64,000 bases of DNA from positions 2,542,001-2,606,000 of the forward strand of contig NZ_CP168030.1 in NCBI RefSeq assembly GCF_041529975.1, written 5' to 3'. The stretch's first letter is position 1, and every line of letters begins with the position of its first letter. Positions 35,350 through 44,149 of the stretch are shown here, one piece after another. Source of the DNA: Microbacterium maritypicum. GTDB lineage: Bacteria > Actinomycetota > Actinomycetes > Actinomycetales > Microbacteriaceae. The notes under the pieces were generated by a model. That model had not been told where the DNA came from. It saw only the letters and a list, made by a program, of their open reading frames with translations, and made no database searches. The translations under genes and the position numbers were made by a program.

Positions 35350-36708
35350 TCAGCCGCCCAGAGCACTCAGCCAGGCGCGGCGAGCCTCGAGGGCGTCAGC
35401 GGCTTCCTTCGCGGCCTTCTTGTCGCCGGCCTTCTCGGCGGCGGCGACCTCGGCTTCGAGCTTCTCGATGGCCTCCTGCAGCTGCGAGCTCATGTCGTTC
35501 GCGCGTGCCTTGGTCTCGGGGTTGTTCTTCTTCCAGTCCACGTCTTCACGGGCCTTCAGCCCCTGCTCGATCGTGCGGAGCTTGTCGTCGAGCGCGCGCT
35601 CCTTATCCCGCGGGAAGATGCGGCCGATCTCATCCCACTGCCGCTGGATGCGGGTGAGCAGCGCGCGAGCGCGCTTGATGTTCGACTCGTCGGCGACGGC
35701 CTTGGCCTCTTCGAGAAGAGCCTCTCGGGCCTCGATCTTCGGTGCGGATTCCGCTTCTTCGGCGGCGGACTGCTCGGCGCGAGCGGCGTACAGGGCATCG
35801 CCCGCCGCCTTGAACCGCGCCCAGAGTGCATCGTCTGCCTTGCGCCCGGCGCGCCCGGCTGCCTTCCACTCGTCGAGCAGGGTGCGGTATGCGGGAATCC
35901 CGTCGGTGCCGCGCGGCGCGAGTGCCTCGGCACGCTCGACCAGGCGGGTCTTCACGTCGCGAGCGCTCTTGTGCGCATCGTCGAGCTCGGAGTAGAAGGC
36001 GCGACGCTGCTTGTCGACCACGGCGCGCGCATCGCGGAACCGCTTCCAGAGCTGCTGGGAGATGCCCTTGGAGAGGCGGGGACCACTCTGCTGCTGCGCC
36101 TGCCACGCGTCGAACAGCTCGCCGAGCTCGGCCGTGACCTGCTTCCACTGCACCTTGCTGAGGTCGCGCGCGGCGATCGCCTCGGCCTTCTCCACGAGCA
36201 CGGTGCGCTCGGCGATCGCCTTGTCGACGAGTTCCTTGGCCTGCTGCGCCTCCTGCTCGGTGGCTTCGGACAGCGATGAGGTCAGGGCGTTCAGACGGTC
36301 TCGCAGACCTGCGAGGTCGCCGACGGCAGCGGCATCCGTCGCTTCGTCGATGAGATGACCGGCCTGCTTTGCGAGGTCGCTCGCCGACGCGCCGCCTGCC
36401 TGGTGACGCTGTTCGAGCGTGTGCACCTTGAAGGCGATGTCGTCGAACTTGCGCACGAAGTAGGCGAGCGCCTCCTCGGGCGTGCCGTCGGGGTACTGGC
36501 CGACCACGCGCCAGACCTCGCCTTCGCGTACCTCGACGGTGCCGTCGTCGGAGACGCGGCCCCATTCGGCGGAGGTCGACGACGCGGCCGGAGACGGCGC
36601 AGGTGCGGCGGGAACGACGGCTGCCGGCTTGGGTGCCTTCGGCGGCATCGGCACGGCGGAGGGTGCGGGGACGGGGGGAGTCGGCTTCGAGGGCTCGGTG
36701 GCAGACAC
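35350..36708 (-). CDS. DUF349 domain protein
   Basis: 452 residues. A Pro/Ala-rich N-terminal ~50 residues precede a small domain (WGRVSDDGTVEVREGEVWRV), then repeated helical DUF349 units with W-F signature residues (WKQVTAELGELFDAWQ; LWKRFRDARAVVDKQR; LLDEWKAAGRAGRKADDALW). The C-terminus is a Lys/Glu coiled coil. Function is not established; DUF349 proteins commonly lie beside rel in actinobacteria. Confidence 0.88.
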   Translation of the reverse strand: MSATEPSKPTPPVPAPSAVPMPPKAPKPAAVVPAAPAPSPAASSTSAEWGRVSDDGTVEVREGEVWRVVGQYPDGTPEEALAYFVRKFDDIAFKVHTLEQRHQAGGASASDLAKQAGHLIDEATDAAAVGDLAGLRDRLNALTSSLSEATEQEAQQAKELVDKAIAERTVLVEKAEAIAARDLSKVQWKQVTAELGELFDAWQAQQQSGPRLSKGISQQLWKRFRDARAVVDKQRRAFYSELDDAHKSARDVKTRLVERAEALAPRGTDGIPAYRTLLDEWKAAGRAGRKADDALWARFKAAGDALYAARAEQSAAEEAESAPKIEAREALLEEAKAVADESNIKRARALLTRIQRQWDEIGRIFPRDKERALDDKLRTIEQGLKAREDVDWKKNNPETKARANDMSSQLQEAIEKLEAEVAAAEKAGDKKAAKEAADALEARRAWLSALGG

Positions 36709-36805
36709 GTGATTCTCCTTGCGCGGTAGGGCCGCGGGAGGCGGAAGGGACGAGGCTCAGCCTAGTACGCCCCGCGGGGCCCTGCCGGACTCGCTCGAAG
36801 CGCGA

Positions 36806-36834
36806 TCTCACACGACTGTTACCGAGTTGTGAGA
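36806..36834. promoter_or_regulatory. 29-bp inverted motif upstream of nirB
   Basis: TCTCACA (36806-36812) and TGTGAGA (36828-36834) frame a 29-bp element. A second element with the same total length, TCTCAC...TGTGAGA, occurs at 43995-44023 in front of the other NirB-like gene. Internal matches include CGAG and TGTGAGA. It is 85 bp upstream of nirB. Likely the site of a nitrate/nitrite regulator, NnaR being the obvious candidate. Confidence 0.6.
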
Positions 36835-36850
36835 AGAACGTTCGATCCGT

Positions 36851-36894
36851 GTAACACCGCCCCGGCCTTTCGCGAAACACCGTGTCTCTATCGT
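36851..36894 (+). promoter_or_regulatory. nirB promoter: GlnR-like half-sites and -10
   Basis: GTAAC (36851-36855) and GAAAC (36874-36878) resemble halves of the actinobacterial GlnR box, though the spacing is one base long. GAAACAC is followed after exactly eight bases by TATCGT (36889-36894), a probable -10. The same GAAACAC-n8-TAnCnT arrangement precedes the gene at 44150, which supports both being real. Confidence 0.5.
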
Positions 36895-36919
36895 CGAGTC
36901 CACGGACAGAGGAGGGCTC

Positions 36920-39499
36920 GTGGTCGTTCGGGAGAGCACATCGTCGGATGTCGTGGTGGTGGGGGCGGGAATGGTCGCGCACCGATTCGTCGAGAGCCTG
37001 CTCCGCGGCGACGGTTCGGCGCCGACGGTCACGGTCATCGGCGAGGAGGCGCGAGCGCCGTACGACCGCGTCGGTCTGACCTCGTTCTTCACCGGTGCGA
37101 GCGCCGACGATCTCGCACTCGATCCGCAGACCCTCCAGGACGACAGGGTGCGCTTCATCGGCGATGATCGCGTCACCGTGATCGATCGGGCTCGCCGCAC
37201 GGTGCGCACCCGCTCGGGTGCGGTCCACGCCTACGGGACACTCGTCCTCGCGACCGGCTCCTACGCCATGCGGCCGGCCGTCGACGGCGCTGAGCTCCCC
37301 GGCTGCTTCGTCTATCGGACGCTCGACGATGTCGCCGCGATCGACGCGTTCGTCCAGCGCCGCGCGGCGTCACTCGGCCGCCCGTTGCGCGGGACGGTGA
37401 TCGGCGGCGGACTGTTGGGCCTTGAGGCGGCAGGCGCGTTGCAGGGTCTCGACGTCGAGTGCATGGTGGTGCAGTCGTCGGACCGGCTCATGTCCGCCCA
37501 GCTCGACCTCGCGGGTGGCACCATCCTGCGCCGCCTGATCGAGTCGAAGGGCATCGATGTGCGGACGGGAACGCGGACCACACGGATCGACCCGGATGCC
37601 TCCGGCTCCGTCGCGGCACTGCAGTTCCAGGACGGCAGTATGCAGGGAACGGACGTCGTCATCTTCACCGTCGGCGTGCGCCCGCAGGACTCACTGGCAC
37701 GCCTCGCCGATCTCGCTGTGCACCCCCACGGTGGCGTACTGATCGATTCGAGGTGCCGCACGGCCGACGACGACATCCTCGCGATCGGCGAGGTCGCCAA
37801 CTTCGAAGGACGCTCCGTCGGACTCGTGGCCCCCGGATACGCCATGGCGGAGGTGGCGGCCACTCGGATTCTCGGCGGCGATGCCACTTTCCCCGGCTAC
37901 GACGACTCGGCGAAGCTGAAGCTCTCCGGCGTGGATGTGGCGAGCTTCGGCGACGCGTTCGCCTCCACACCGGATGCCCTGGACGTGGTCTACACCGACC
38001 CGGTCAACGGGGTCTACAAGAAGCTGGTCCTCTCGGACGATGCGAAGACACTCTTGGGCGGCATCCTCGTCGGCGATGCCTCGGCATACGGAATGCTCCG
38101 CCCCCTGGTGGGTGCTGCGCTGGGCGCAGACCCCGCCGCCTACCTGATGCCGGACGGCGGCACCGCGCTTCCCGACAACGAGCTGCCGGCCGAGGCGGTC
38201 GTCTGCTCCTGCTCGAACGTGACCGCCGGACGCATCCGCGATGCGGTGCACGCCGAGGGGTGCACCGACGCCGCGGCCGTGAAGGCCTGCACCAAGGCGG
38301 GGGCCACCTGCGGATCCTGCCTCTTCACGGTCAAGAAGATCGTCGGCCAGGAGCTGACGAAGCTCGGACAGGCGACGTCCGACGCCCTGTGCGAGCACTT
38401 CTCGATGTCGCGCCGTCAGCTCTTCGACGCGGTGCGCGTGTCGGAACTCACGACCTTCAGCGCGATCATCGCCCGTTTCGGCACCGGGCGCGGCTGCGAC
38501 ATCTGCAAGCCGGCTTTGGCGAGCATTCTGTCCGTCCTCGTCGGAGCGCACGTGCTCGACGGTGAGAACGCGGCTCTGCAAGACACCAACGACCACGTGA
38601 TGGCCAACATGCAGAAGGACGGCACGTACTCGGTGGTGCCGCGGATGCCCGGTGGCGAGGTCACCCCTGCGGGACTGATCGCGATCGGCAACATCGCCGA
38701 GACGTACGGGCTCTACACGAAGATCACCGGCGGGCAGCGGATCGACATGTTCGGCGCCCGCCTCGAGCAGCTGCCGCAGATCTGGCAGCGGCTGGTCGAC
38801 GCCGGGTTCGAGTCCGGGCAGGCGTACGGCAAGGCGCTGCGCACGGTGAAGTCGTGCGTCGGCTCGACCTGGTGCCGGTACGGGGTCCTGGATGCCGTCG
38901 GCATGGCCGTGCGCCTCGAGCTCCGCTATCGGGGTCTTCGGGCGCCGCACAAGCTCAAGGTCGGTGTGTCCGGCTGCGCGCGCGAGTGCGCGGAGGCCCG
39001 GTCGAAGGACGTCGGTGTGATCGCCACCGAGACGGGGTGGAACATGTACGTCGGCGGCAACGGCGGCTTCTCGCCGCGCCACGCGGAGCTGCTCGCCGCC
39101 GACCTCGACGACGAGGGCCTCATCCGCGCGATCGACCGCTTTTTCATGTACTACATCCGCACGGCGGACCGACTCCAGCGCACGGCAGGGTGGTGTGCCG
39201 AGCTCGACGGCGGGCTGGACGGTCTCCGCGAGGTGATCTTCGACGACAGTCTCGGCATCTGCGACGACCTCGACGCGGCCATGAGCGTGCACGTCGACCG
39301 CTATGAGGACGAGTGGGCGGCGACCCTGCGCGACCCGGTGAAGCTGCGGCGCTTCGAGTCCTTCGTGAATGCGACCGACACCCCTGACCCTTCTCTGGCC
39401 TACGTGTCCGAGCGCGGTCAGGTGCGGCCGGCGACGACGGAGGAACGATCGGACGCGAGCGTCATGATCGCCGGCACGACTCTGGAGGTGCGGCGATGA
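36920..39499 (+). CDS. nirB: Assimilatory nitrite reductase [NAD(P)H], large subunit
   Basis: 859 residues from GTG 36920, after AGGAGGG. N-terminal FAD/NAD domains (VVVVGAGMVAHRF; VIGGGLLGLEAAG), a BFD-like 2Fe-2S domain (VCSCSNVTAG...ATCGSC), a second GRGCDICKP element, then the ferredoxin half-domain and siroheme/4Fe-4S site with CVGSTWC and CAREC (CX5C and CX3C). Reduces nitrite to ammonium with six electrons. First of nirB-nirD-sirC/cobA-hemD-cbiX, tightly spaced. Siroheme is supplied by the downstream genes. Confidence 0.96.
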   Translation: MVVRESTSSDVVVVGAGMVAHRFVESLLRGDGSAPTVTVIGEEARAPYDRVGLTSFFTGASADDLALDPQTLQDDRVRFIGDDRVTVIDRARRTVRTRSGAVHAYGTLVLATGSYAMRPAVDGAELPGCFVYRTLDDVAAIDAFVQRRAASLGRPLRGTVIGGGLLGLEAAGALQGLDVECMVVQSSDRLMSAQLDLAGGTILRRLIESKGIDVRTGTRTTRIDPDASGSVAALQFQDGSMQGTDVVIFTVGVRPQDSLARLADLAVHPHGGVLIDSRCRTADDDILAIGEVANFEGRSVGLVAPGYAMAEVAATRILGGDATFPGYDDSAKLKLSGVDVASFGDAFASTPDALDVVYTDPVNGVYKKLVLSDDAKTLLGGILVGDASAYGMLRPLVGAALGADPAAYLMPDGGTALPDNELPAEAVVCSCSNVTAGRIRDAVHAEGCTDAAAVKACTKAGATCGSCLFTVKKIVGQELTKLGQATSDALCEHFSMSRRQLFDAVRVSELTTFSAIIARFGTGRGCDICKPALASILSVLVGAHVLDGENAALQDTNDHVMANMQKDGTYSVVPRMPGGEVTPAGLIAIGNIAETYGLYTKITGGQRIDMFGARLEQLPQIWQRLVDAGFESGQAYGKALRTVKSCVGSTWCRYGVLDAVGMAVRLELRYRGLRAPHKLKVGVSGCARECAEARSKDVGVIATETGWNMYVGGNGGFSPRHAELLAADLDDEGLIRAIDRFFMYYIRTADRLQRTAGWCAELDGGLDGLREVIFDDSLGICDDLDAAMSVHVDRYEDEWAATLRDPVKLRRFESFVNATDTPDPSLAYVSERGQVRPATTEERSDASVMIAGTTLEVRR

Positions 39500-39858
39500 C
39501 CCTCAGCCCTGACATCGGAACGCGAGTCCGCGTCTGCGCGCTCAGCGACCTCGAGGTGGAGCGAGGCAGGGCGGCGCTGTTCGGCTCGGTCCAGATCGCG
39601 CTCTTCGTCCTCGCTGACGGCTCGGTGCATGCGGTGTCCAACCTCGATCCCTACAGCGGCGCCCATGTGATGTCCCGCGGGATCGTGGGCACGCGGGGCG
39701 ATGTGCCGACGCTGGCTTCACCGATGCACAAGCAGGTCTTCGACCTGCGCACGGGGGAGTGTCTCGACACACAGGGCAAAGCCTCGGCGACGCTGCGGGT
39801 CTGGGACGTGACCGTTCGAGACGGTCAGATCGAGCTGAACATCGAGGAGATCCGATGA
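39496..39858 (+). CDS. nirD: Nitrite reductase small subunit, Rieske-fold
   Basis: 120 residues, 4-base overlap with nirB. A Rieske-like fold (VSNLDPYSGAHVMSRGIVG; SPMHKQVFDLRTGECL) in which the usual Cys-His cluster ligands are absent, as is normal for NirD. Needed for nitrite reductase activity with NirB. Confidence 0.94.
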   Translation: MTLSPDIGTRVRVCALSDLEVERGRAALFGSVQIALFVLADGSVHAVSNLDPYSGAHVMSRGIVGTRGDVPTLASPMHKQVFDLRTGECLDTQGKASATLRVWDVTVRDGQIELNIEEIR

Positions 39859-41090
39859 CGGTCATGTTGGGAGTCGACCTCACCGGACGCGACGTGCTGC
39901 TGGTGGGTGGTGGCGCGGTCGCGGCGAAGAGGATCCGCCGGTTACTCGACGAAGGGGCGCGAGTGCGGATCGCCGCCCCCGTCCTGCATCCGGACACCGC
40001 GCGGCTGGTCGAGCTTCACGGTCTCGTCTGGCGCGCCGGTCGCTTCCGAGGAACGGATCTCGCCGGGGCGTGGCTCGTGCACACGGCCACCGGCGACGCC
40101 CGCGTCGACCGCGATGTCGCGGAACGTTGCGAGCGCAAGCGGATCCTCTGCATCAATGCCTCCGACGGCGCCCACGGGTCGACCAGGCTCACCGCACAGG
40201 CCGAGATCGGTGACGTGACCGTCGCGGTGACCAGTACGGTCGGTGCGGACCCGCGTCGGTCGGTCGCCGTGCGGGATGCGATCGTCGGCCTCGCGGGCGA
40301 AGGCCGCATCCCGCTGCGTCGGCGCCGTGCCGGTCGGAGTGGACGCGTCGACTTGGTCGGAGGCGGGCCGGGCCCCGCGGACCTGATGACGGTGCGCGCG
40401 CGTCGGCTCATCGCCGAAGCCGACGTGGTCGTGACCGACCGCCTGGGACCCGCGGCGGAGATCGTCCGCGGGCTCGACCCCGATGTCGAGGTGATCGACG
40501 TCGGGAAGACCCCCGGTCGACACCCCGTGCCGCAGGACGAGATCAACCGCATCATCGTGGGGCGGGCAGCGGCGGGCCGACGCGTCGTCCGGCTCAAGGG
40601 CGGGGATCCGTTCGTCTTCGGACGGGGTGGCGAGGAGATGCGGGCGTGCCTGGCTGCGGGCATCCCGGTCGACATCACTCCGGGGATATCGAGCGCGATC
40701 GCTGTTCCGCAAGCGGCAGGCATTCCGGTCACACATCGAGGCACGGCCGCAGCTTTCCACGTCGTGAACGGGCAGGGCATCATCGGCGAGGGCACGCTCG
40801 CGGCGCTGGCCGATGCGACCGTGACCACGGTGGTCCTGATGGGCGTGGCCGCCCTCGAACGTCTGGTCACCGCGGCACTCGCACACGGTGTGCCGGCACA
40901 GAGGCCGATCGCGTTCGTCGAGAGCGGCCACACGGCGCAGCAGCGCACGACGCGGACCACCCTCGGCAGGGCGGTCGCCGATGCCGAGGCCGTCGGCCTG
41001 CGCAACCCCGCGGTGATCGTTGTCGGCGAGGTCGCGGGCGCAGGACTGCTCTTTCCCTCGTCGAACACGATCGGGGCTGTCCTGGCGTGA
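39855..41090 (+). CDS. cobA: Fused precorrin-2 dehydrogenase and uroporphyrinogen-III C-methyltransferase
   Basis: 411 residues from ATG 39855, overlapping nirD by 4 bases. The N-terminal ~150 residues form the NAD-dependent precorrin-2 dehydrogenase (LLVGGGAVAAKRIRRLL). The C-terminal SUMT domain has VDLVGGGPGPADLMTVRA, VVTDRL, GGDPFVFGRGGEE and GISSAIAVPQAAGIPVTHRG. It makes sirohydrochlorin from uroporphyrinogen III. A CysG-like fusion; final iron insertion is left to CbiX encoded two genes on. Confidence 0.93.
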   Translation: MTVMLGVDLTGRDVLLVGGGAVAAKRIRRLLDEGARVRIAAPVLHPDTARLVELHGLVWRAGRFRGTDLAGAWLVHTATGDARVDRDVAERCERKRILCINASDGAHGSTRLTAQAEIGDVTVAVTSTVGADPRRSVAVRDAIVGLAGEGRIPLRRRRAGRSGRVDLVGGGPGPADLMTVRARRLIAEADVVVTDRLGPAAEIVRGLDPDVEVIDVGKTPGRHPVPQDEINRIIVGRAAAGRRVVRLKGGDPFVFGRGGEEMRACLAAGIPVDITPGISSAIAVPQAAGIPVTHRGTAAAFHVVNGQGIIGEGTLAALADATVTTVVLMGVAALERLVTAALAHGVPAQRPIAFVESGHTAQQRTTRTTLGRAVADAEAVGLRNPAVIVVGEVAGAGLLFPSSNTIGAVLA

Positions 41091-42217
41091 CGATCCGAGT
41101 TCCACTGACTCCGGTGTTGGCCGGATGCACCATCGTCGTGGCCGCCGACCGACGTTCCGGCGATCTCGTCGCGGCTCTCGAGCGACGCGGCGGCCAGGTG
41201 TACCGCGCGCCCGCCCTGAGCATCATCCCCAACGAGGACGATGAGCTCCTCATCGCTCGCACCCGCGATCTCATCGCGTCTCCTCCCGACATGGTGATCG
41301 TGACGACCGGGGTGGGATTCCGCGGATGGATCGATGCCGCGCACGAGAACGACCTGGCCGAAGACCTCGCCGCCGCGCTGGCCGGGGCACAGTTCATCGC
41401 ACGAGGGCCCAAGGCTCACGGGGCGATCCAGCAGGCGGGCTTCATCGCCGACTGGGTCGCGGAGTCCGAGACCTCCGCGGAAGTGGGGGAGTACCTCGCA
41501 GCCGAGGGGGTCACCGGGCGACGTATCGCGATTCAGCACCACGGCGCGGGCGCCGACGGGCTCGACACCCTCCTGGCGGGGCTCGGAGCGGACGTGGTCA
41601 GCATCACCGTGTATCGCTGGGGGCCGCCGCCGGACCCCCAGGTCGTGCGCCGGTCCGTCGTGCAGGCGGGCGCGGGTGAAGTCGACGCCGTCCTCTTCAC
41701 CTCCGCACCCGGTGCCGCCGAGTGGGTCCGGACGGCCGTCCGTGCCGGGGCTCTGGAGTCGATCCGGCGCAGAGCCGCGTCCGGGCGCCTGCTGCTGGCC
41801 GCCGTCGGGCCGATCACGGCCGCCCCACTCGCGGATGCCGGGCTCACCGCCACCCTGGCCGCACGTGGACGCCTGGGCTCGCTGGTGCGCTGCGTGGTCG
41901 ACCACTACGCGTCGGGTGCCGCCCCGCGGCTGCACACGGCTCTCGGCGCGATGGAGATGCGCAGCCGCGGTGTGCTGATCGACGGCGCGTTCGTTCCGCT
42001 CTCCCGCGCCGGAGCGAGCATCCTGAGCGAGCTCTTCGATGCCGCCGGACGCGTGCTCTCGCGGGAGGAGCTGGGACTCGCGTTGCCCCGAGGAGGCGAG
42101 AGCGCCCACGCCGTCGAGATGGCGGTCGCCCGGCTGCGCGAGGCTCTGGGCGGCGCTGCGGCGATCCAGACCATCGTCAAACGCGGTTACCGACTCACCG
42201 TGGAGGAACCCCGATGA
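41087..42217 (+). CDS. nnaR: HemD-domain/winged-helix fusion, NnaR-like nitrite regulator
   Basis: 376 residues from GTG 41087 (GTGA overlap with the previous gene). The N-terminal ~260 residues are uroporphyrinogen-III synthase-like (VVAADRRSGDLVAAL; DAVLFTSAPGAAEWV). The C-terminal ~100 form an OmpR-type winged helix (GVLIDGAFVPLSRAGASILSELF; AVARLREALGG; IVKRGYRLTVEEP). This architecture matches Streptomyces and mycobacterial NnaR, which acts with GlnR on nitrate/nitrite genes. Whether the HemD part is catalytic here is unknown. Likely binds the paired 29-bp motifs. Confidence 0.85.
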   Translation: MTIRVPLTPVLAGCTIVVAADRRSGDLVAALERRGGQVYRAPALSIIPNEDDELLIARTRDLIASPPDMVIVTTGVGFRGWIDAAHENDLAEDLAAALAGAQFIARGPKAHGAIQQAGFIADWVAESETSAEVGEYLAAEGVTGRRIAIQHHGAGADGLDTLLAGLGADVVSITVYRWGPPPDPQVVRRSVVQAGAGEVDAVLFTSAPGAAEWVRTAVRAGALESIRRRAASGRLLLAAVGPITAAPLADAGLTATLAARGRLGSLVRCVVDHYASGAAPRLHTALGAMEMRSRGVLIDGAFVPLSRAGASILSELFDAAGRVLSREELGLALPRGGESAHAVEMAVARLREALGGAAAIQTIVKRGYRLTVEEPR

Positions 42218-42891
42218 CCACCCTAGTCGCCTGCTCCCACGGCACGGATTCCCCCGCAGGACGCCGCACGGTCGAAGACATCGTCGATCTCGTGCGCGCA
42301 CGTATTCCGGGCACCCGTGTCGTCCAGGCCTTCGTCGACGTGCAGGAACCGGCGGTGCCCGAGGTCGTCGAACAGGAACATCTCGACGATGACGTCGTCG
42401 TGGTGCCGCTGCTGCTCTCGGTGGGTTTCCACACCGCGGTCGACATCGCGCGCGCGGTCCGTCCGTATGACGGCGTGCGGCAGGGGGAGCCCTTGGGCAC
42501 CCATCCGCTCATCGCCGAGGTCCTGCGCGCGCGGCTGCGTACGGCGGTTCACGACCGCTGGCTTCCGGGCGATCACGTCGTGCTCGCGGCGGCGGGCTCC
42601 AGCAACCCTGCGGCGGTCGCCGATGTCACCACGGCGGCCGCGCACCTCGCCGACCTGATCCCGGTGCCGGTCACGATCGGTTACGCGTCGGCGATCGAGC
42701 CCCGCATCGCGGACGCCGTGAGCTTCGCGCGCGAGCGAGGAGCCTCGCGGGTGATCGCCGCGAGCCATGTCCTCGCGCCGGGGTACTTCGCCGGTCTCGT
42801 GGAGAGATCCGGAGCGGACCTGGTCTCGGCACCGCTCGGGGCGGACCCGCGCATCGCCGAGGTCATCGTCGAGCGCTTCCGCTCCGCCTGA
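42214..42891 (+). CDS. Sirohydrochlorin ferrochelatase, CbiX family
   Basis: 225 residues, ATGA overlap with the NnaR-like gene. Two CbiX repeats: LVACSHGTDSPAGRRTV with the catalytic-site His, then LLLSVGFHTAVDI, repeated as VVLAAAGSSNPAAVAD and VIAASHVLAPGYFAGLV. Inserts iron into sirohydrochlorin to complete siroheme for NirB. The operon ends at the terminator at 42918. Confidence 0.9.
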   Translation: MTTLVACSHGTDSPAGRRTVEDIVDLVRARIPGTRVVQAFVDVQEPAVPEVVEQEHLDDDVVVVPLLLSVGFHTAVDIARAVRPYDGVRQGEPLGTHPLIAEVLRARLRTAVHDRWLPGDHVVLAAAGSSNPAAVADVTTAAAHLADLIPVPVTIGYASAIEPRIADAVSFARERGASRVIAASHVLAPGYFAGLVERSGADLVSAPLGADPRIAEVIVERFRSA

Positions 42892-42917
42892 CCCGGAGCG
42901 CACCCGGAGCGCATACG

Positions 42918-42953
42918 GAGAGGGGGCGGATGCCGACGCATCCGCCCCCTCTC
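42918..42953. terminator. Bidirectional terminator between cbiX and FNT gene
   Basis: A perfect 16-bp stem (42918-42933 with 42938-42953, loop CGAC), arms starting GAGAGGGGGCGG. It lies between convergent genes, so it can end transcripts from both directions. Confidence 0.85.
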
Positions 42954-42968
42954 GGGCGTGCATTCCCC

Positions 42969-43892
42969 TCAGACCCGGGACGGTTCGCGCTCAGCCGCGC
43001 TGGTGCCGAGGCCCTGCACCGGCTCCTCCGCTGCGGCCGTCGTGACGACCTCCACGCGGGACCGGCGCTCGGTGCGACGCGCTTCGCGGGCGGCCCGAGC
43101 CTTCGGGCGGCCGTGCGTGTAGTAGATCGGCAGGCCGACGAAGAGCAGCCCTCCGACGAGGTTCCCCACGACCGTCGGCAGCTCGTTCCAGACGAGGTAA
43201 TCCCAGACGGTGAAGTCGGCGCCCATCAGGAGTCCGGAGGGGAACAGGAACATGTTCACGATCGAGTGCTCGAAGCCCATGTAGAAGAACAGCATGATCG
43301 GCAGCCACATCGCGACGATCTTGCCGATCGTGCTGTCCGACACCATCGCCAGGACCACGCCCGTGGAAACCATCCAGTTGCACAGCACACCGCGGATGAA
43401 GAGCGTCAGCATGCCTGCGGCGCCGTGATCCGCGTATCCGACCGTGCGCCCGTGGCCGATCTCACTGATGGCCTCGCCCACGGCACTGGGCGCGGTCGAG
43501 AACCCGTAGGTGAAGTACACGGCCATCAGGATCGCGACCAGGAAGGCACCGCCGAAGTTGCCGAGGAAGACGAGCCCCCAGTTGCGCATCAGTGCGCCGA
43601 ACGTGGCACCGGGGCGGCGGTCGAGCACAGCGAGCGGTCCGAGGGTGAACACGCCGGTGAGCAGGTCGTAACCGAGCAGATACAGCATCACGAACCCGAC
43701 CGGGAACAGGACGGCGCCCAGCAACGGCTGACCGGTCTGTGTCGAGACCGTGACCGCGAAGGCAGCCGCGATCGTGAGGAGTGCCGCGCCCATGAAGGCG
43801 CGGATCAGGGTGTCGCGGGTGGACAGTTGCAGCTTGTAGGCGCCGGCATCCACCATGCGTGTGGCGAGTTCGGCGGGCTTGATGTAGGACAC
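42969..43892 (-). CDS. Formate/nitrite transporter (FNT) family channel
   Basis: 307 residues from GTG 43892, preceded by GGAGG. Six membrane helices; FNT signatures AAAFAVTVSTQTGQPLLGAVLFPVGFVMLYLLG and GVLCNWMVSTGVVLA, and FFYMGFEHSIVNMF. A charged C-terminal tail follows. Context (nitrite reductase and siroheme genes) points to nitrite uptake, like NirC. It is divergent from the NirB-like flavoprotein with the second 29-bp motif 102 bp upstream of its start. Confidence 0.92.
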   Translation of the reverse strand: MSYIKPAELATRMVDAGAYKLQLSTRDTLIRAFMGAALLTIAAAFAVTVSTQTGQPLLGAVLFPVGFVMLYLLGYDLLTGVFTLGPLAVLDRRPGATFGALMRNWGLVFLGNFGGAFLVAILMAVYFTYGFSTAPSAVGEAISEIGHGRTVGYADHGAAGMLTLFIRGVLCNWMVSTGVVLAMVSDSTIGKIVAMWLPIMLFFYMGFEHSIVNMFLFPSGLLMGADFTVWDYLVWNELPTVVGNLVGGLLFVGLPIYYTHGRPKARAAREARRTERRSRVEVVTTAAAEEPVQGLGTSAAEREPSRV

Positions 43893-43994
43893 AGGACCTC
43901 CACGGGGACGGGAGCACGGATGCTCGACTGACTCGAGCATGCGGGAGCCTCGTTTCCGCGGGCCGCACCGGACGTTACGTCTGTGGTGCGAATC

Positions 43995-44023
43995 TCTCAC
44001 TTCCCCTCCAGCGAGGTGTGAGA
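43995..44023. promoter_or_regulatory. 29-bp inverted motif between FNT gene and NirB-like gene
   Basis: TCTCAC (43995-44000) and TGTGAGA (44017-44023) frame a 29-bp element of the same length as the one upstream of nirB (36806-36834), with 15-16 of 29 positions shared including CGAG and the whole TGTGAGA arm. It lies in the 257-bp divergent region, 102 bp from the FNT start and 126 bp from the flavoprotein start, and could control both. Confidence 0.6.
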
Positions 44024-44063
44024 TGCGCGGTCGTTATCCATCCGTGATGCGATCGTTCGCGGC

Positions 44064-44109
44064 GTGAAACACCTCGCGTGACATCCGGGAAACACAGTCC
44101 GCATAGCCT
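44064..44109 (+). promoter_or_regulatory. GlnR-like box and -10 of the NirB-like gene
   Basis: GTGAC (44078-44082), six bases, then GAAAC (44089-44093) matches the actinobacterial GlnR half-box pattern GTnAC-n6-GAAAC. A further GAAAC lies at 44066-44070. GAAACAC is followed after eight bases by TAGCCT (44104-44109), a probable -10, with the same spacing as at the nirB promoter. Confidence 0.6.
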
Positions 44110-44149
44110 CAGCGCTACGGCACGATCGCCGCCGACAGGAGCTGTACCG

